A DNA stretch of 64,000 bases, taken from assembly GCF_000717185.1 (NCBI RefSeq), contig NZ_JNYE01000014.1, positions 62,001 through 126,000 on the forward strand, in the 5' to 3' direction. Made by a program: the position numbers and the translations under genes. Position 1 is the first letter of the stretch; each line of letters begins with the position of its first letter. The notes beneath the pieces were generated by a model. It was not told the DNA's origin. It did not search any database and saw only the letters and a list, made by a program, of their open reading frames with translations. The DNA is from Kitasatospora phosalacinea (GTDB lineage Bacteria; Actinomycetota; Actinomycetes; Streptomycetales; Streptomycetaceae). Below, in pieces: positions 27,301 to 34,627 of the stretch.

Positions 27301-27559
27301 GGCCGAGGCGGGCCTGGTGCACACCCTGCCCGAAGGCGCCGAAGCCCTGCTGCCCGGCCCGTTCTACGACGGCCGCGAGGCCGCCGCCCTGATGGTCCGC
27401 GAACTGCTCACCCGCCACCGCCTGCACGGCACCTGGTTCCCGGACCGGGCCGCGCACGACGCCGTCAACCTCGGCGCGCTGGACGGCACCGTCGCCGTCG
27501 GCCTGCTGCTGCTGCGCCTGCACGACGCCTCCGCCGCCCCGCTCGCCACCCTGCGCTGA
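24314..27559 (+). CDS. LanM-type peptide dehydratase with degenerate cyclase domain
   Basis: A 1081-aa class II lanthipeptide synthetase relative. The N-terminal dehydratase (about 1-640) shows GDRHAQGRSVA (about 278), VVYKPKDM (about 298) and VLIDLECLL (about 406), matching the phosphotransfer and elimination site. The usual DxHxxN is DMWADN, with Trp for His. The C-terminal LanC-like part (about 710-1081) keeps barrel repeats such as GTLGIALFLAELW. It has no WCxG or CHG, so the zinc ligands for thioether closure are missing. It should turn Ser into dehydroalanine. Confidence 0.9.
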   Translation: MSLDVQTWLRTPGASGHQAPTAVLLPGLPGADERLHAVIAAAASFEERAAARDDGQALFAPDPAEDRRSRTAAVETWLRRAAGDQRSAGVLLDHLAETGRPLGDGLRRVRLADPAKLPSWAYPLAVFLRAQSTAPATGPGAVAAGFVAAADALLPAGEGAVLGVPVTVKGRADVVSTLTGRLVEVANLTLCQEFQLATGRPRATGWDAEGGPDASAAGWLARLERLPALAYLIGTVCRQWQEMYTEMFARFAADRAGLVAEMWGGTDPGALDAVHGDAGDRHAQGRSVALLRFENGAGVVYKPKDMRHAAAFLGLVERLNRELSLDLPLRTVLIRSDRGDDGHGASLSTDCSGDYGWEELVPSRPCTERAGFARFYRRLGMTIRLVQLLEGRDMWADNLLADGEHPVLIDLECLLYPRVQNPPVLKEAQHALLDELETTVVRTAMAFQAWTPAGRTDALDIGCLSRVGSLEVVPGVPALPITAYRPVHEGQPADPWQYTDEVVDGYREMHGALYRLRGELADTDGPLSGFRGVWVRYIWRHTWDGYKILRASTSPLALDDGATRETVIAGALRGAVTARSGDPDRGDLLEVVLAELDSFRTLDIPFFRSLTTSSSVFTADGREIPGHFRSTGWQRLQQRVAELDDFDLDAHVAVLSGCADAARAGTEEPPAKPLRPLAAAEPPSPGELLAEAVAVGDRILAARRGTGWVAQGWYPGTGLRQVEVLGPDLTSGTLGIALFLAELWSATGEPRFHRAAHALLAEAAALIDPAEPKAFAFAGDSRLASGAPVPGGFFGPGAIIHGLARGGLLLGEADFLTAAQALVPGAVTVAESASNRPGRPVRTPHGDVPLGTAGLLLNLLRLRRATGGSHADTDQAIRVLAAGALDQLADEHAPFDFLELVPGGADSIAAALARTLAEAPALLADPADVRARLRAHRFATGTRSGRLACLDAAVSLGADAVDRADLGALAPPVTGPELAALTGRALLAAATEALTAAEAGLVHTLPEGAEALLPGPFYDGREAAALMVRELLTRHRLHGTWFPDRAAHDAVNLGALDGTVAVGLLLLRLHDASAAPLATLR

Positions 27560-27587
27560 CCGCGCGCCGCATCGAGGAGTACCCGCC

Positions 27588-29861
27588 ATGTCCGAACTCA
27601 TCGGCTTCAAACGCCACTTCACCCCGTACGTGGTCGACGGCGAGGCCGTCTACCTGGTCTCCGAGCGCGGCGTCTCGGTGGTCGACGGCAGGCTCGCCCA
27701 GGCCCTCGCCCCGCTGCTGGACGGCACCCGCACCGCCGAGCAGATCGGCGCCGCCCTGGACGGCGTCGTCCCCGCCGACCGGCTCCGCGCGGGCGTCGAC
27801 AAGCTCCGCGCGGGCGGCTGGGTCACCGCCGCCGACCCGGCCACCGACCGCCCCGGCGCGGCCTTCTTCGAGATGGCCGGGCAGGACGGCGACACCGCGA
27901 TGACCGCGCTGCGCAGCGCCACCGTCCGGGTCGAGGTGCACGGGGAGCTCGACCCCGCCCCGTTCCTGGCCGCGCTGGCCGCCGCGGGCGTCACCGTCGA
28001 CCCGGACGCCGCCTTCACCGTCGCGCTCACCGAGGACTACCTCCACCCCGGCCTGGCCGAACGCAACCGGCAGGCCCTCGCCGACGGCCGCCCCTGGCTG
28101 CTGGCCCGCCCGGTCGGCTCGATCGTCTGGGTCGGCCCGGTGTTCAGCCCCGACGCCCCGGGGGCCGAGAACACCGAGGGCTCCGGCTGCTGGGAGTGCC
28201 TGGCGCACCGGCTGTCCGCCAACCGGCAGTCGCTCAGCTACCTCCAGCACCGCCTCGGCCAGGACGGGCCGATCCCCACCGCCGGGGCCCACCTGCCCGC
28301 CACCCTGGCGCTCGGCACCCAGCTCGCCGCCCTGGAGACCGCCAAGTGGCTGGCCGGGGCCCGCCCGGCGCAGCCCGCCGTCACCACCCTGGACACTGTG
28401 CTGCTGGAGAGCGAGAAGCACGTCCTGGTGCGCCGCCCGCAGTGCGCCGCCTGCGGCGACGACGCGATGGTGGCGCAGCGCCAGCTCGCCCCCGTCCGCT
28501 TCGAGTCCCGGCCCAAGGCGTTCACCGCCGACGGCGGCCACCGCTCCGCCTCGCCCGAGGACATGCTGGAGAAGTACCGCCCCCAGCTCAGCCCGGTCAC
28601 CGGCGTGGTCACCACCCTCGTCCCCGCCGCCCGCACCCCCACCGGCCTGCGGGTCTACGTCTCCGGGCAGAACCTCTCCCGGCAGAGCGGCGACCTCAGG
28701 CAGCTGCGCACCGGCCTGCGCTCGGTCTCCTGCGGCAAGGGCCGCACCGACGTGCAGGCCCGGGCCTCCGCGCTCGGCGAGGCCATGGAGCGCTTCTCCG
28801 GCGTCTTCCAGGGCGACGAGGCCCGCCGCACCGCGACCTACGCCGAACTCGGCGACGCCGCGATCCACCCCTCCCGCACCCTGCTCTACTCCGCCAGGCA
28901 GTACGCCGAGCGCGACCGCTGGAACGCCAAGCAGTCGATGTTCAACGTCGTGCCCGTCCCGTTCCGCGCGGACGACCCGATCGAGTGGTCCCCGGCCTGG
29001 TCGCTGACCGAGCAGCGGCACCGCTGGCTGCCCACCCAGGCGATGTACTACGGCTACCGGCACGCCGGCCGGTTCTACGCCGCGGGCGACTCCAACGGCT
29101 GCGCGGCCGGCACCTCCTTCGAGGACGCCGTGCTCCAGGGATTCCTGGAACTCGTCGAACGGGACGCCGTCGCGCTGTGGTGGTACAACCGCGTCCAGCG
29201 CCCCGCCGTCGACCTGGACGCCTTCGGCGACCCGTACGTCGACCAGCTCCGCGAGGTCTACCGCGGCCTGCGCCGGGAGATCTGGGCGCTCGACCTGACC
29301 GCCGACTTCGGCATCCCCGTCGTCGGCGCGTTCTCCCGCCGCACGGACGCCGGGCGGGGCGGCACCAACGAGGACGTGCTGATCGCGTTCGGCGCCCACC
29401 TCGACCCGCACATCGCGCTCACCCGCGCCCTGACCGAGATGAACCAGTTCCTCGGCCCCGTCGCCGGGGACGAGCACGGCCGGGTCAGCTACGCGGGCGC
29501 CGACCCCGAGCAGAAGGCCTGGTGGACCACCGCCACCGTCGCCAACCAGCCCTACCTGCTGCCCGACCCCGACGCCCCGCGCTCCACCCCCGCCAGTTGG
29601 CTCCCGCTCGCGGGCGCCGACCTCGCCGACGACCTGGCGCTCGTCCAGAAGATCGTCGAGGACCGCGGCATGGAGTTCCTGGTCGCCGACCAGACCCGCC
29701 CCGACGTGGGCCTGCCCGTCGCCCGGGTGATCGTTCCCGGCATGCGGCACTTCTGGGCCAGGTTCGCGCCCGGCCGGCTCTACGACGTCCCGGTCCGGCT
29801 CGGCTGGCTGGACACCCCGACCCCGGAGAGCGAGCTCAACCCGATCCCCGTCTTCATCTGA
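27588..29861 (+). CDS. fused leader-binding and YcaO cyclodehydratase (TOMM)
   Basis: A 757-aa azoline synthetase. Residues 1-85 (GFKRHFTPYVVDGEAVYL...) form a winged-helix leader-binding element. An E1-like partner domain follows with a Cys4 zinc site (CWEC near 201, CAAC near 286). The YcaO domain carries the ATP-site motifs GRTDVQARASALGEAMER (about 385) and GTSFEDAVLQGFLELVERDA (about 507), and ends PIPVFI. It would use ATP to cyclise Ser or Cys of the core to oxazolines or thiazolines. GAGGAG precedes the ATG. Confidence 0.92.
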   Translation: MSELIGFKRHFTPYVVDGEAVYLVSERGVSVVDGRLAQALAPLLDGTRTAEQIGAALDGVVPADRLRAGVDKLRAGGWVTAADPATDRPGAAFFEMAGQDGDTAMTALRSATVRVEVHGELDPAPFLAALAAAGVTVDPDAAFTVALTEDYLHPGLAERNRQALADGRPWLLARPVGSIVWVGPVFSPDAPGAENTEGSGCWECLAHRLSANRQSLSYLQHRLGQDGPIPTAGAHLPATLALGTQLAALETAKWLAGARPAQPAVTTLDTVLLESEKHVLVRRPQCAACGDDAMVAQRQLAPVRFESRPKAFTADGGHRSASPEDMLEKYRPQLSPVTGVVTTLVPAARTPTGLRVYVSGQNLSRQSGDLRQLRTGLRSVSCGKGRTDVQARASALGEAMERFSGVFQGDEARRTATYAELGDAAIHPSRTLLYSARQYAERDRWNAKQSMFNVVPVPFRADDPIEWSPAWSLTEQRHRWLPTQAMYYGYRHAGRFYAAGDSNGCAAGTSFEDAVLQGFLELVERDAVALWWYNRVQRPAVDLDAFGDPYVDQLREVYRGLRREIWALDLTADFGIPVVGAFSRRTDAGRGGTNEDVLIAFGAHLDPHIALTRALTEMNQFLGPVAGDEHGRVSYAGADPEQKAWWTTATVANQPYLLPDPDAPRSTPASWLPLAGADLADDLALVQKIVEDRGMEFLVADQTRPDVGLPVARVIVPGMRHFWARFAPGRLYDVPVRLGWLDTPTPESELNPIPVFI

Positions 29862-29914
29862 CCGACGCGCGGGGCAGCCGGGCCCGGCTGCCCCGCCCCT
29901 CCGGGGAGGTACCC

Positions 29915-31441
29915 GTGACCGTCATCGACACCCTGCCGCCCGCCCCCGCCACCGGGGGCCACCACCCGCTGCGCCGCCTGCTGCGACTGCGCCCCGAGGT
30001 CGACGTCACCGCCCAGGGCGCCGACGTCGAACTCGCCCACCCGTGGGGCCGCCAGCGCGTCCACGCCCTCGGCGAGCGCACCGTCACCGCGCTGCTCGAC
30101 CTCACCCGCACCGACGCCGACCTCGACCTGCTGGCGCTCGACCACGTCCGGCTGCTGAAGCTGCTCGAACGCTTCCCGTACCTGGTCACCACCACCGTCA
30201 CCGACCCGCTCGGCACCCCGCTGGCCACCGCCGTGCCGATCGCCCGCTCCGCCACCCTGCCCGGATTCGCCCGCCCCACCGGCGAGTTGGTGCTCTCCCG
30301 GTTCGCCTACCTGCGCCGCCTGCCGGACGGCCAGGGCCAGGACGGCGAGAGCTGCGTCCTCGAATCGCCGATGGCGCCGTTCCGCCTCACCCTGCACCAG
30401 GCCGCCGCCGGAGCCTTCGTCGCCGCGCTCAGCACCTCCCGCACCGCCGGGGCCGCCGCCCTGCTCGCCGGGATGAGCCCCGCCGAGGGCGAGGCGCTGG
30501 CCGGACTGCTCGCGGGCGGCGGCTTCCTGGACGCGGGCAAGGGCGCCGAGGCCCCGCTCTGGGACTTCCACGACCTGCTGTTCCACGCCCGCAGCCGCCC
30601 CGGCCGCCACGACTACCCCACCGGCGGCGTCTTCGCCCACCAGGACGTCCCGCAGCTGCCCGCGGTCTCCGCCCCCGGCACCCGCGAGGAGGGCGAGGGC
30701 ATCGACCTGCCCGTCCCCGACTGGGACACCGTCGTCGCCCGCGACCCCGCGCTCAGCGAAGTCCTGGAGGGCCGCCGCTCGGTGCGCTCCTACGCCGACG
30801 CCCCCGTCACCCTCGACCAGCTCGCCGAACTGCTCTACCGGGTGGCCCGGGTCCGCCGGGTCATCCCCGGCGACCCCGCCGACCCGCACGGCTACGACGG
30901 CGTCGAACGCCCCTACCCGGCCGGCGGCGCCACCGGCGAACTCGAGGTCTACCTCTCGGTGGTCAAGTGCACCGGCCTGGAACCCGGCGTCTACCGCTAC
31001 GACGCCGCCGCCCACCGGCTGCGCCCCCGCCCGTTCCAGCACCCGGGCGAGGAGGCCGCGTTCAGCGAACTCGTCACCGCCGCCTGGCGCGCCACCGCCT
31101 GCACCGTCGACCCGCAGGTGCTGCTCACCGTCACCAGCCGCTTCGGCCGGCTCTCCTGGAAGTACAGCCAGATCGCGTACGCGCTGACCCTCAAGCACGT
31201 CGGCGTGCTCTACCAGACGCTCTACCTGGTCGCCACCGCGATGGGCCTGGCCCCGTGCGGCCTCGGCTCCGGCGACACCGACGCCGCCGCCCGGGCGCTC
31301 GGCCTGGACTGGACGGCGGAGTCCTCGGTCGGCGAGTTCCTGATCGGCAGCCGCCCGGCCGGGGTGCCGCGCACCGCGCACGGCTTCGCGGACGTGGTGG
31401 ACGCCGCCCGCGCCGGGGAGGGCTTCGGCGAGAACTTCTAG
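29915..31441 (+). CDS. SagB-type azoline dehydrogenase
   Basis: A 508-aa FMN enzyme with an N-terminal helical region (about 1-270) and a nitroreductase-fold domain (GRRSVRSYADAPVTL near 287; YSQIAYALTLKHVGVLYQTL; MGLAPCGLGSGD). SagB-type enzymes oxidise azolines to aromatic azoles, so stable oxazoles or thiazole are expected in the product. The GTG at 29915 follows GGGGAGG, 53 nt after the YcaO gene. It is the last gene of the run and is followed by a strong hairpin. Confidence 0.9.
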   Translation: MTVIDTLPPAPATGGHHPLRRLLRLRPEVDVTAQGADVELAHPWGRQRVHALGERTVTALLDLTRTDADLDLLALDHVRLLKLLERFPYLVTTTVTDPLGTPLATAVPIARSATLPGFARPTGELVLSRFAYLRRLPDGQGQDGESCVLESPMAPFRLTLHQAAAGAFVAALSTSRTAGAAALLAGMSPAEGEALAGLLAGGGFLDAGKGAEAPLWDFHDLLFHARSRPGRHDYPTGGVFAHQDVPQLPAVSAPGTREEGEGIDLPVPDWDTVVARDPALSEVLEGRRSVRSYADAPVTLDQLAELLYRVARVRRVIPGDPADPHGYDGVERPYPAGGATGELEVYLSVVKCTGLEPGVYRYDAAAHRLRPRPFQHPGEEAAFSELVTAAWRATACTVDPQVLLTVTSRFGRLSWKYSQIAYALTLKHVGVLYQTLYLVATAMGLAPCGLGSGDTDAAARALGLDWTAESSVGEFLIGSRPAGVPRTAHGFADVVDAARAGEGFGENF

Positions 31442-31467
31442 GACCCCCGCGCCCGTACGCACGCCTG

Positions 31468-31496
31468 CGACCCGTCAGCGGGAACCTGACGGGTCG
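31468..31496. terminator. bidirectional hairpin ending the RiPP operon
   Basis: Perfect 11-bp arms CGACCCGTCAG / CTGACGGGTCG around a 7-nt loop lie between the convergent SagB and response-regulator genes. Confidence 0.8.
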
Positions 31497-31523
31497 TCGG
31501 CGAGCCCTTCTCCTTCGAGCGCC

Positions 31524-32213
31524 CTACAGCCAGCCGCACTCGCGGGCGATCCGGATCGCGTCGCAGCGGTTGCGGGCCCTGGTCTTGGCGATCGCCGCCG
31601 AGACGTAGTTGCGCACCGTCCCCGGCGAGAGCGACAGCGCCGCGGCCGCCTCCCGCACCGTGCTGCCCTCGGCGATCTCGCCCAGCACCGCCAGCTCCCG
31701 GCGGCTCAGCGGCCCGGCCTGCCCGGCCCGCACCACGTCCAGCACCAGCCGCGGGTCGTACACCCGGCCGCCGCGGGCCAGTTCGCGCACCGCCGCGATC
31801 AGCGCCGCCGCCTGCACGTCCTTCAGCAGGACCCCGGCCGCGCCCTCCACCAGCGCCCGCCGCAGCTCCGCCGTCCGCGGCAGCGCCGGGACGAGCAGCA
31901 GCACCGCCGTGCCGGGCGCCGCCTGCTGCACCTGCCGGGCCAGCGCCGGACCGTCCGGCTGCTCCGGCTCCAGGCCCAGCACCGCCACCGCGGGCCGCAC
32001 CCGGGCGGCCGCCGCCGCGGCCTCCTCGCCGCGGGCCGCCTCGGCGACCACCGCGAGGTCCTCCTCCCGGTCCAGCAGGGCCCCCAGGCCCGAGCGGAAC
32101 AGGTGGTGGCCGTCGGCCAGCAGGATCCCGGCCGGGTCCGCCGCCGCCCCGGCGAGCGGGAACCGGTCCGTCATGGCCCGCTGCTCCAGCGGGCGTTCCA
32201 GTGCGGTCGTCAT
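31524..32213 (-). CDS. NarL/FixJ-type response regulator lacking the phosphorylated Asp
   Basis: A 229-aa protein with a receiver-like domain (ILLADGHHLFRSGLGALLD...) and a C-terminal LuxR helix-turn-helix (about 165-225; LSRREL, AAALSLSPGTVRNYVSAAI). At the phosphorylation site the usual LLD(I/L)xMP reads VLGLEPEQ, so the acceptor Asp appears to be Gly. No histidine kinase is nearby. It is a candidate pathway regulator working without phosphorylation. Met at 32213 is used; Met 14 (MTDRFPLAG) is an alternative start. Confidence 0.85.
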   Translation of the reverse strand: MTTALERPLEQRAMTDRFPLAGAAADPAGILLADGHHLFRSGLGALLDREEDLAVVAEAARGEEAAAAAARVRPAVAVLGLEPEQPDGPALARQVQQAAPGTAVLLLVPALPRTAELRRALVEGAAGVLLKDVQAAALIAAVRELARGGRVYDPRLVLDVVRAGQAGPLSRRELAVLGEIAEGSTVREAAAALSLSPGTVRNYVSAAIAKTRARNRCDAIRIARECGWL

Positions 32214-32244
32214 CCGCGCGCCTCCCCGGTCCGTTCCGGTCCGA

Positions 32245-32529
32245 TCAGCCCCAGCCCCAGGTACCGGACTCCTGCGCGCCGCCGGTCGGGCTGCCGGACG
32301 GGCTCGGGCTGCCGGACGGCACGGGCACCGGGTCGGACACGCCGGGGCCGATCACGACCGCCTGCGCCCCCGCGCCGGCGGGCTGCTGCGGGCCGTCCGC
32401 GACCGCCCCGTCGGCGGTGACCGCGGCGCCGTGGCGGGTCGGCCCGGCGAGTTCGGCGGCGGTGGCGACGCCACCCACGGTCAGTGCGCCAAGTACGGCA
32501 ATCGCGGCAATTCGGATGTTCAGCGACAT
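32245..32529 (-). CDS. small secreted or membrane-anchored protein
   Basis: A 94-aa protein with an N-terminal signal or anchor (MSLNIRIAAIAVLGALTVGGVATA), then a Gly/Ala/Pro/Ser-rich tail ending GTWGWG. It has no Cys and no leader motif, so it is not a RiPP precursor. The function is unknown. It lies 31 nt upstream of the response regulator on the same strand. The ribosome binding site is weak. Confidence 0.6.
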   Translation of the reverse strand: MSLNIRIAAIAVLGALTVGGVATAAELAGPTRHGAAVTADGAVADGPQQPAGAGAQAVVIGPGVSDPVPVPSGSPSPSGSPTGGAQESGTWGWG

Positions 32530-32779
32530 GGGAGTGCCCGGTCCTCTCGCGTTCGGCTGATCCCCGGGCTGCCACCGGGGAGCGTGGTGTGAGCCGTCGT
32601 CAGGCGTCCGGTGCGCTCCGCGTCCCCCGCCGGGGGCTGCTGCCGCGGTTCCCGCTCCGTCGTCCTTCCGACAACAACGAGAGTGCTCCCGGCGGCGCCT
32701 CCGTGCCAGTGCCCGGGGCTGGCACCAGAGTGCCGTGACACCCTGAGGACAGCTCCGGACCTGCATTGTTGATGTACCG

Positions 32780-33109
32780 TCAATTGCGGGCGCGGTCCTG
32801 CCACCGCCCCAGCGCGAACCACGGATCCGCCTCGCACCGCACCACCGACCAGCCCGCCAGCGGCCCGCCCGGCCCCACCAGCGCCCCCGCCCCCGCCCGC
32901 AACGCCCACTCCGCCGCCAGCAGCGAGGAGGCCGTCAGGAAGCACACCGCCCCCAGCCCCGCCGCGTCCTCCCGCACCCGCGCGTGGCACACCCGGGCCC
33001 CGTCCAGCGGCAGCCGCAGCAGCAGCGCCCGCACCGGACCGGCCCCGGCCGCCTCCGGGCAGCCGTCCGCAACGGGCGGCGGAACCAGCTCCAGACGGAT
33101 CGCGTACAT
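32780..33109 (-). CDS. hypothetical protein
   Basis: A 109-aa protein (MYAIRLELVPPP...) with alternating hydrophobic segments (VRALLLRLPLDGARVCHARV; CFLTASSLLAAEWALRAG) and a Trp-rich end (DPWFALGRWQDRARN). Composition and codon pattern look genuine, but the family is not recognised. It is probably cytoplasmic. The 33110-33329 spacer holds no gene. Confidence 0.55.
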   Translation of the reverse strand: MYAIRLELVPPPVADGCPEAAGAGPVRALLLRLPLDGARVCHARVREDAAGLGAVCFLTASSLLAAEWALRAGAGALVGPGGPLAGWSVVRCEADPWFALGRWQDRARN

Positions 33110-33329
33110 TCGTCCAGCGTGGCAAACCCCGCGCTGCTCCGGGGGGTTGGGCGGGTGTCAGATCCCCGCCTGGCACGAATATGACAGTTGCCGGGCGCTC
33201 TTCACGACCCGCCCACCAGTGCGACAGAATCTCCGCAAGCCAGTTCTCCCGCCGTCCGGTCAGCGCTAGTCTGACGCCCGGTCAGCAGGAATCCGGGGGA
33301 TGCGCGGCACCTGCGCGCTGGAGGTCGAC

Positions 33330-33386
33330 ATGGGCAGAACCACGAGAACGGGCACCGGGCCGGGCACGCGGAAGACCGGCCGTTGA
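33330..33386 (+). CDS. 18-codon leader ORF overlapping the LuxR-type gene
   Basis: An ATG at 33330 with a strong GGAGG eight nt upstream opens an 18-aa frame (MGRTTRTGTGPGTRKTGR). Its TGA at 33384-33386 overlaps the TTG start of the next gene (TTGA). The arrangement suggests the regulator is translated by coupling to this leader. The peptide may have no role of its own. Confidence 0.5.
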   Translation: MGRTTRTGTGPGTRKTGR

Positions 33387-34399
33387 CCGCCGGCGGCCCG
33401 ATCGGGCTCGACGCGTTCGGCGAAGCGGTGTACCGCGCCATGCTGCTCCACCCCGACCTCGACACCGGCGGCCTGGCCGGACACCTCGACGCCACCGAGT
33501 CCGAGGTCTGCGGCGCCCTCGACCGGCTCGCCGACCTCGCCCTCACCCGCCCCGCCAGCTGCGGCACCCGCTGGCGCGCCGTCAACCCCGAACGCGGCCT
33601 CGCCGCCCTCCTCGCCCACCAGGAGGCCGAGGAGGCCCGCCGCCAGCGCGAAGCCGAACGCAGCCGCGCCGCGATGGCCGGGCTCATCGCCGAGTACGCC
33701 AGCATCCACGCCCCCGGCGCGGGCGAGCAGCGCGGCATCGAGATGCTCGCCAGCCTCGACCAGGTCCGCGACCGGCTCATCCAACTCGCCTCCGACGCCA
33801 CCGCCGAAGTCCTCTCCTTCGCCCCCGGCGGCCCCCAGCCCGCCCCCGTCATGGAAGCCAGCCGCGCCCTCGACCAGGAGACCCTCGAACGAGGCGTCCG
33901 GATGCGCACCGTCTACCAGGACAGCGTCCGCAACGACCCCGCCACCGTCCAGTACGCCCGCTGGCTGCACGGCCTCGGCGGCGCCGTCCGCACCACCCCC
34001 ACCCTCCCGCTGCGCATGATCGTCGTCGACAACGCCACCGCCATCGTCCCGATCGACCCCGACGACCCCCGCAAGGGCGCCGTCCTCCTCCAGAGCCCCG
34101 GCGTAGTCGCCGCCCTCCGCGCCCTCTTCGACCAGGTCTGGGAACACGCCCGCCCCCTCGGCGAGAGCCCCCAACGCGACCCCCGCGGCCTCACCGGCCA
34201 GGAACGCGAACTCCTCCGCCTCCTCGCCGAAGGCCTCACCGACGAACGCGCCGGCCAACGCCTCGGCGTCTCCCTCCGCACCGTCCGCCGCATGATGGCC
34301 GACCTGATGATCCGCATGGACGCCCGCAGCCGCTTCCAAGCCGGCATCCACGTAGCCACCCTCGGCTGGCTGGAAACCCCCGAAGACGCCCCCGCCTGA
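33383..34399 (+). CDS. LuxR-family transcriptional regulator with TrmB-like N-terminus
   Basis: A 338-aa regulator of a type common in Streptomyces. An N-terminal winged helix (about 8-65; AVYRAMLLHPDLDTGGLAGHL) and a coiled segment rich in Glu/Arg (75-100) precede a central sensor-like region (105-255). A C-terminal LuxR HTH (about 270-330; LTGQERELLRLLAEGLTDE, LGVSLRTVRRMM) ends the protein. There is no receiver domain. The start is taken as TTG at 33383, coupled to the leader ORF. Targets are unknown. Confidence 0.8.
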   Translation: MTAGGPIGLDAFGEAVYRAMLLHPDLDTGGLAGHLDATESEVCGALDRLADLALTRPASCGTRWRAVNPERGLAALLAHQEAEEARRQREAERSRAAMAGLIAEYASIHAPGAGEQRGIEMLASLDQVRDRLIQLASDATAEVLSFAPGGPQPAPVMEASRALDQETLERGVRMRTVYQDSVRNDPATVQYARWLHGLGGAVRTTPTLPLRMIVVDNATAIVPIDPDDPRKGAVLLQSPGVVAALRALFDQVWEHARPLGESPQRDPRGLTGQERELLRLLAEGLTDERAGQRLGVSLRTVRRMMADLMIRMDARSRFQAGIHVATLGWLETPEDAPA

Positions 34400-34433
34400 C
34401 CCCCAGCCCCCTACCTGGACGGGACGGGGCACG

Positions 34434-34624
34434 GCTGCCCGCCGCAGGTGCTTGCGGCGTCCCGGCCCGATCGTCCACCGCCACGCCCGCCCGCCGCAGG
34501 CGCCCCTGCCGGGGCCGGGCGCGGTTCTGCGTGTCACGGGGCTGCCCGCCGCAGGCGTCTCCACCGCAGTCCGTCCGGCACGGCTGCCCGCCGCGGGCGT
34601 ATCCGTCCGGGCCCGCCGCAGGTG
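34434..34624. repeat. five dispersed GCTGCCCGCCGCAGGCG-like repeats
   Basis: Imperfect copies start near 34434, 34485, 34541, 34583 and 34611 in the 228-nt gap between two convergent genes. Each holds a short self-complementary core (CGCC...GGCG). Similar sequence appears in the C39 transporter tail. No other feature is seen in the gap. Confidence 0.55.
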
Positions 34625-34627
34625 GTG

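Noticed and set aside
24281..27622. 1113-codon open frame antisense to LanM
   Set aside because: Gly/Gln/Val-rich shadow produced by high-GC codon use; no domain, and the sense strand has clear LanM motifs.
16976..31441. Cluster as goadsporin, thiopeptide or ordinary class II lantibiotic
   Set aside because: No split LanB or thiopeptide cyclase is present. The cyclase zinc ligands and multiple core Cys needed for a lantibiotic are missing.
32245..32529. Small secreted protein as a second RiPP precursor
   Set aside because: It has a signal or anchor helix, no leader motif and no Cys; the Pro/Gly/Ser tail is not core-like.
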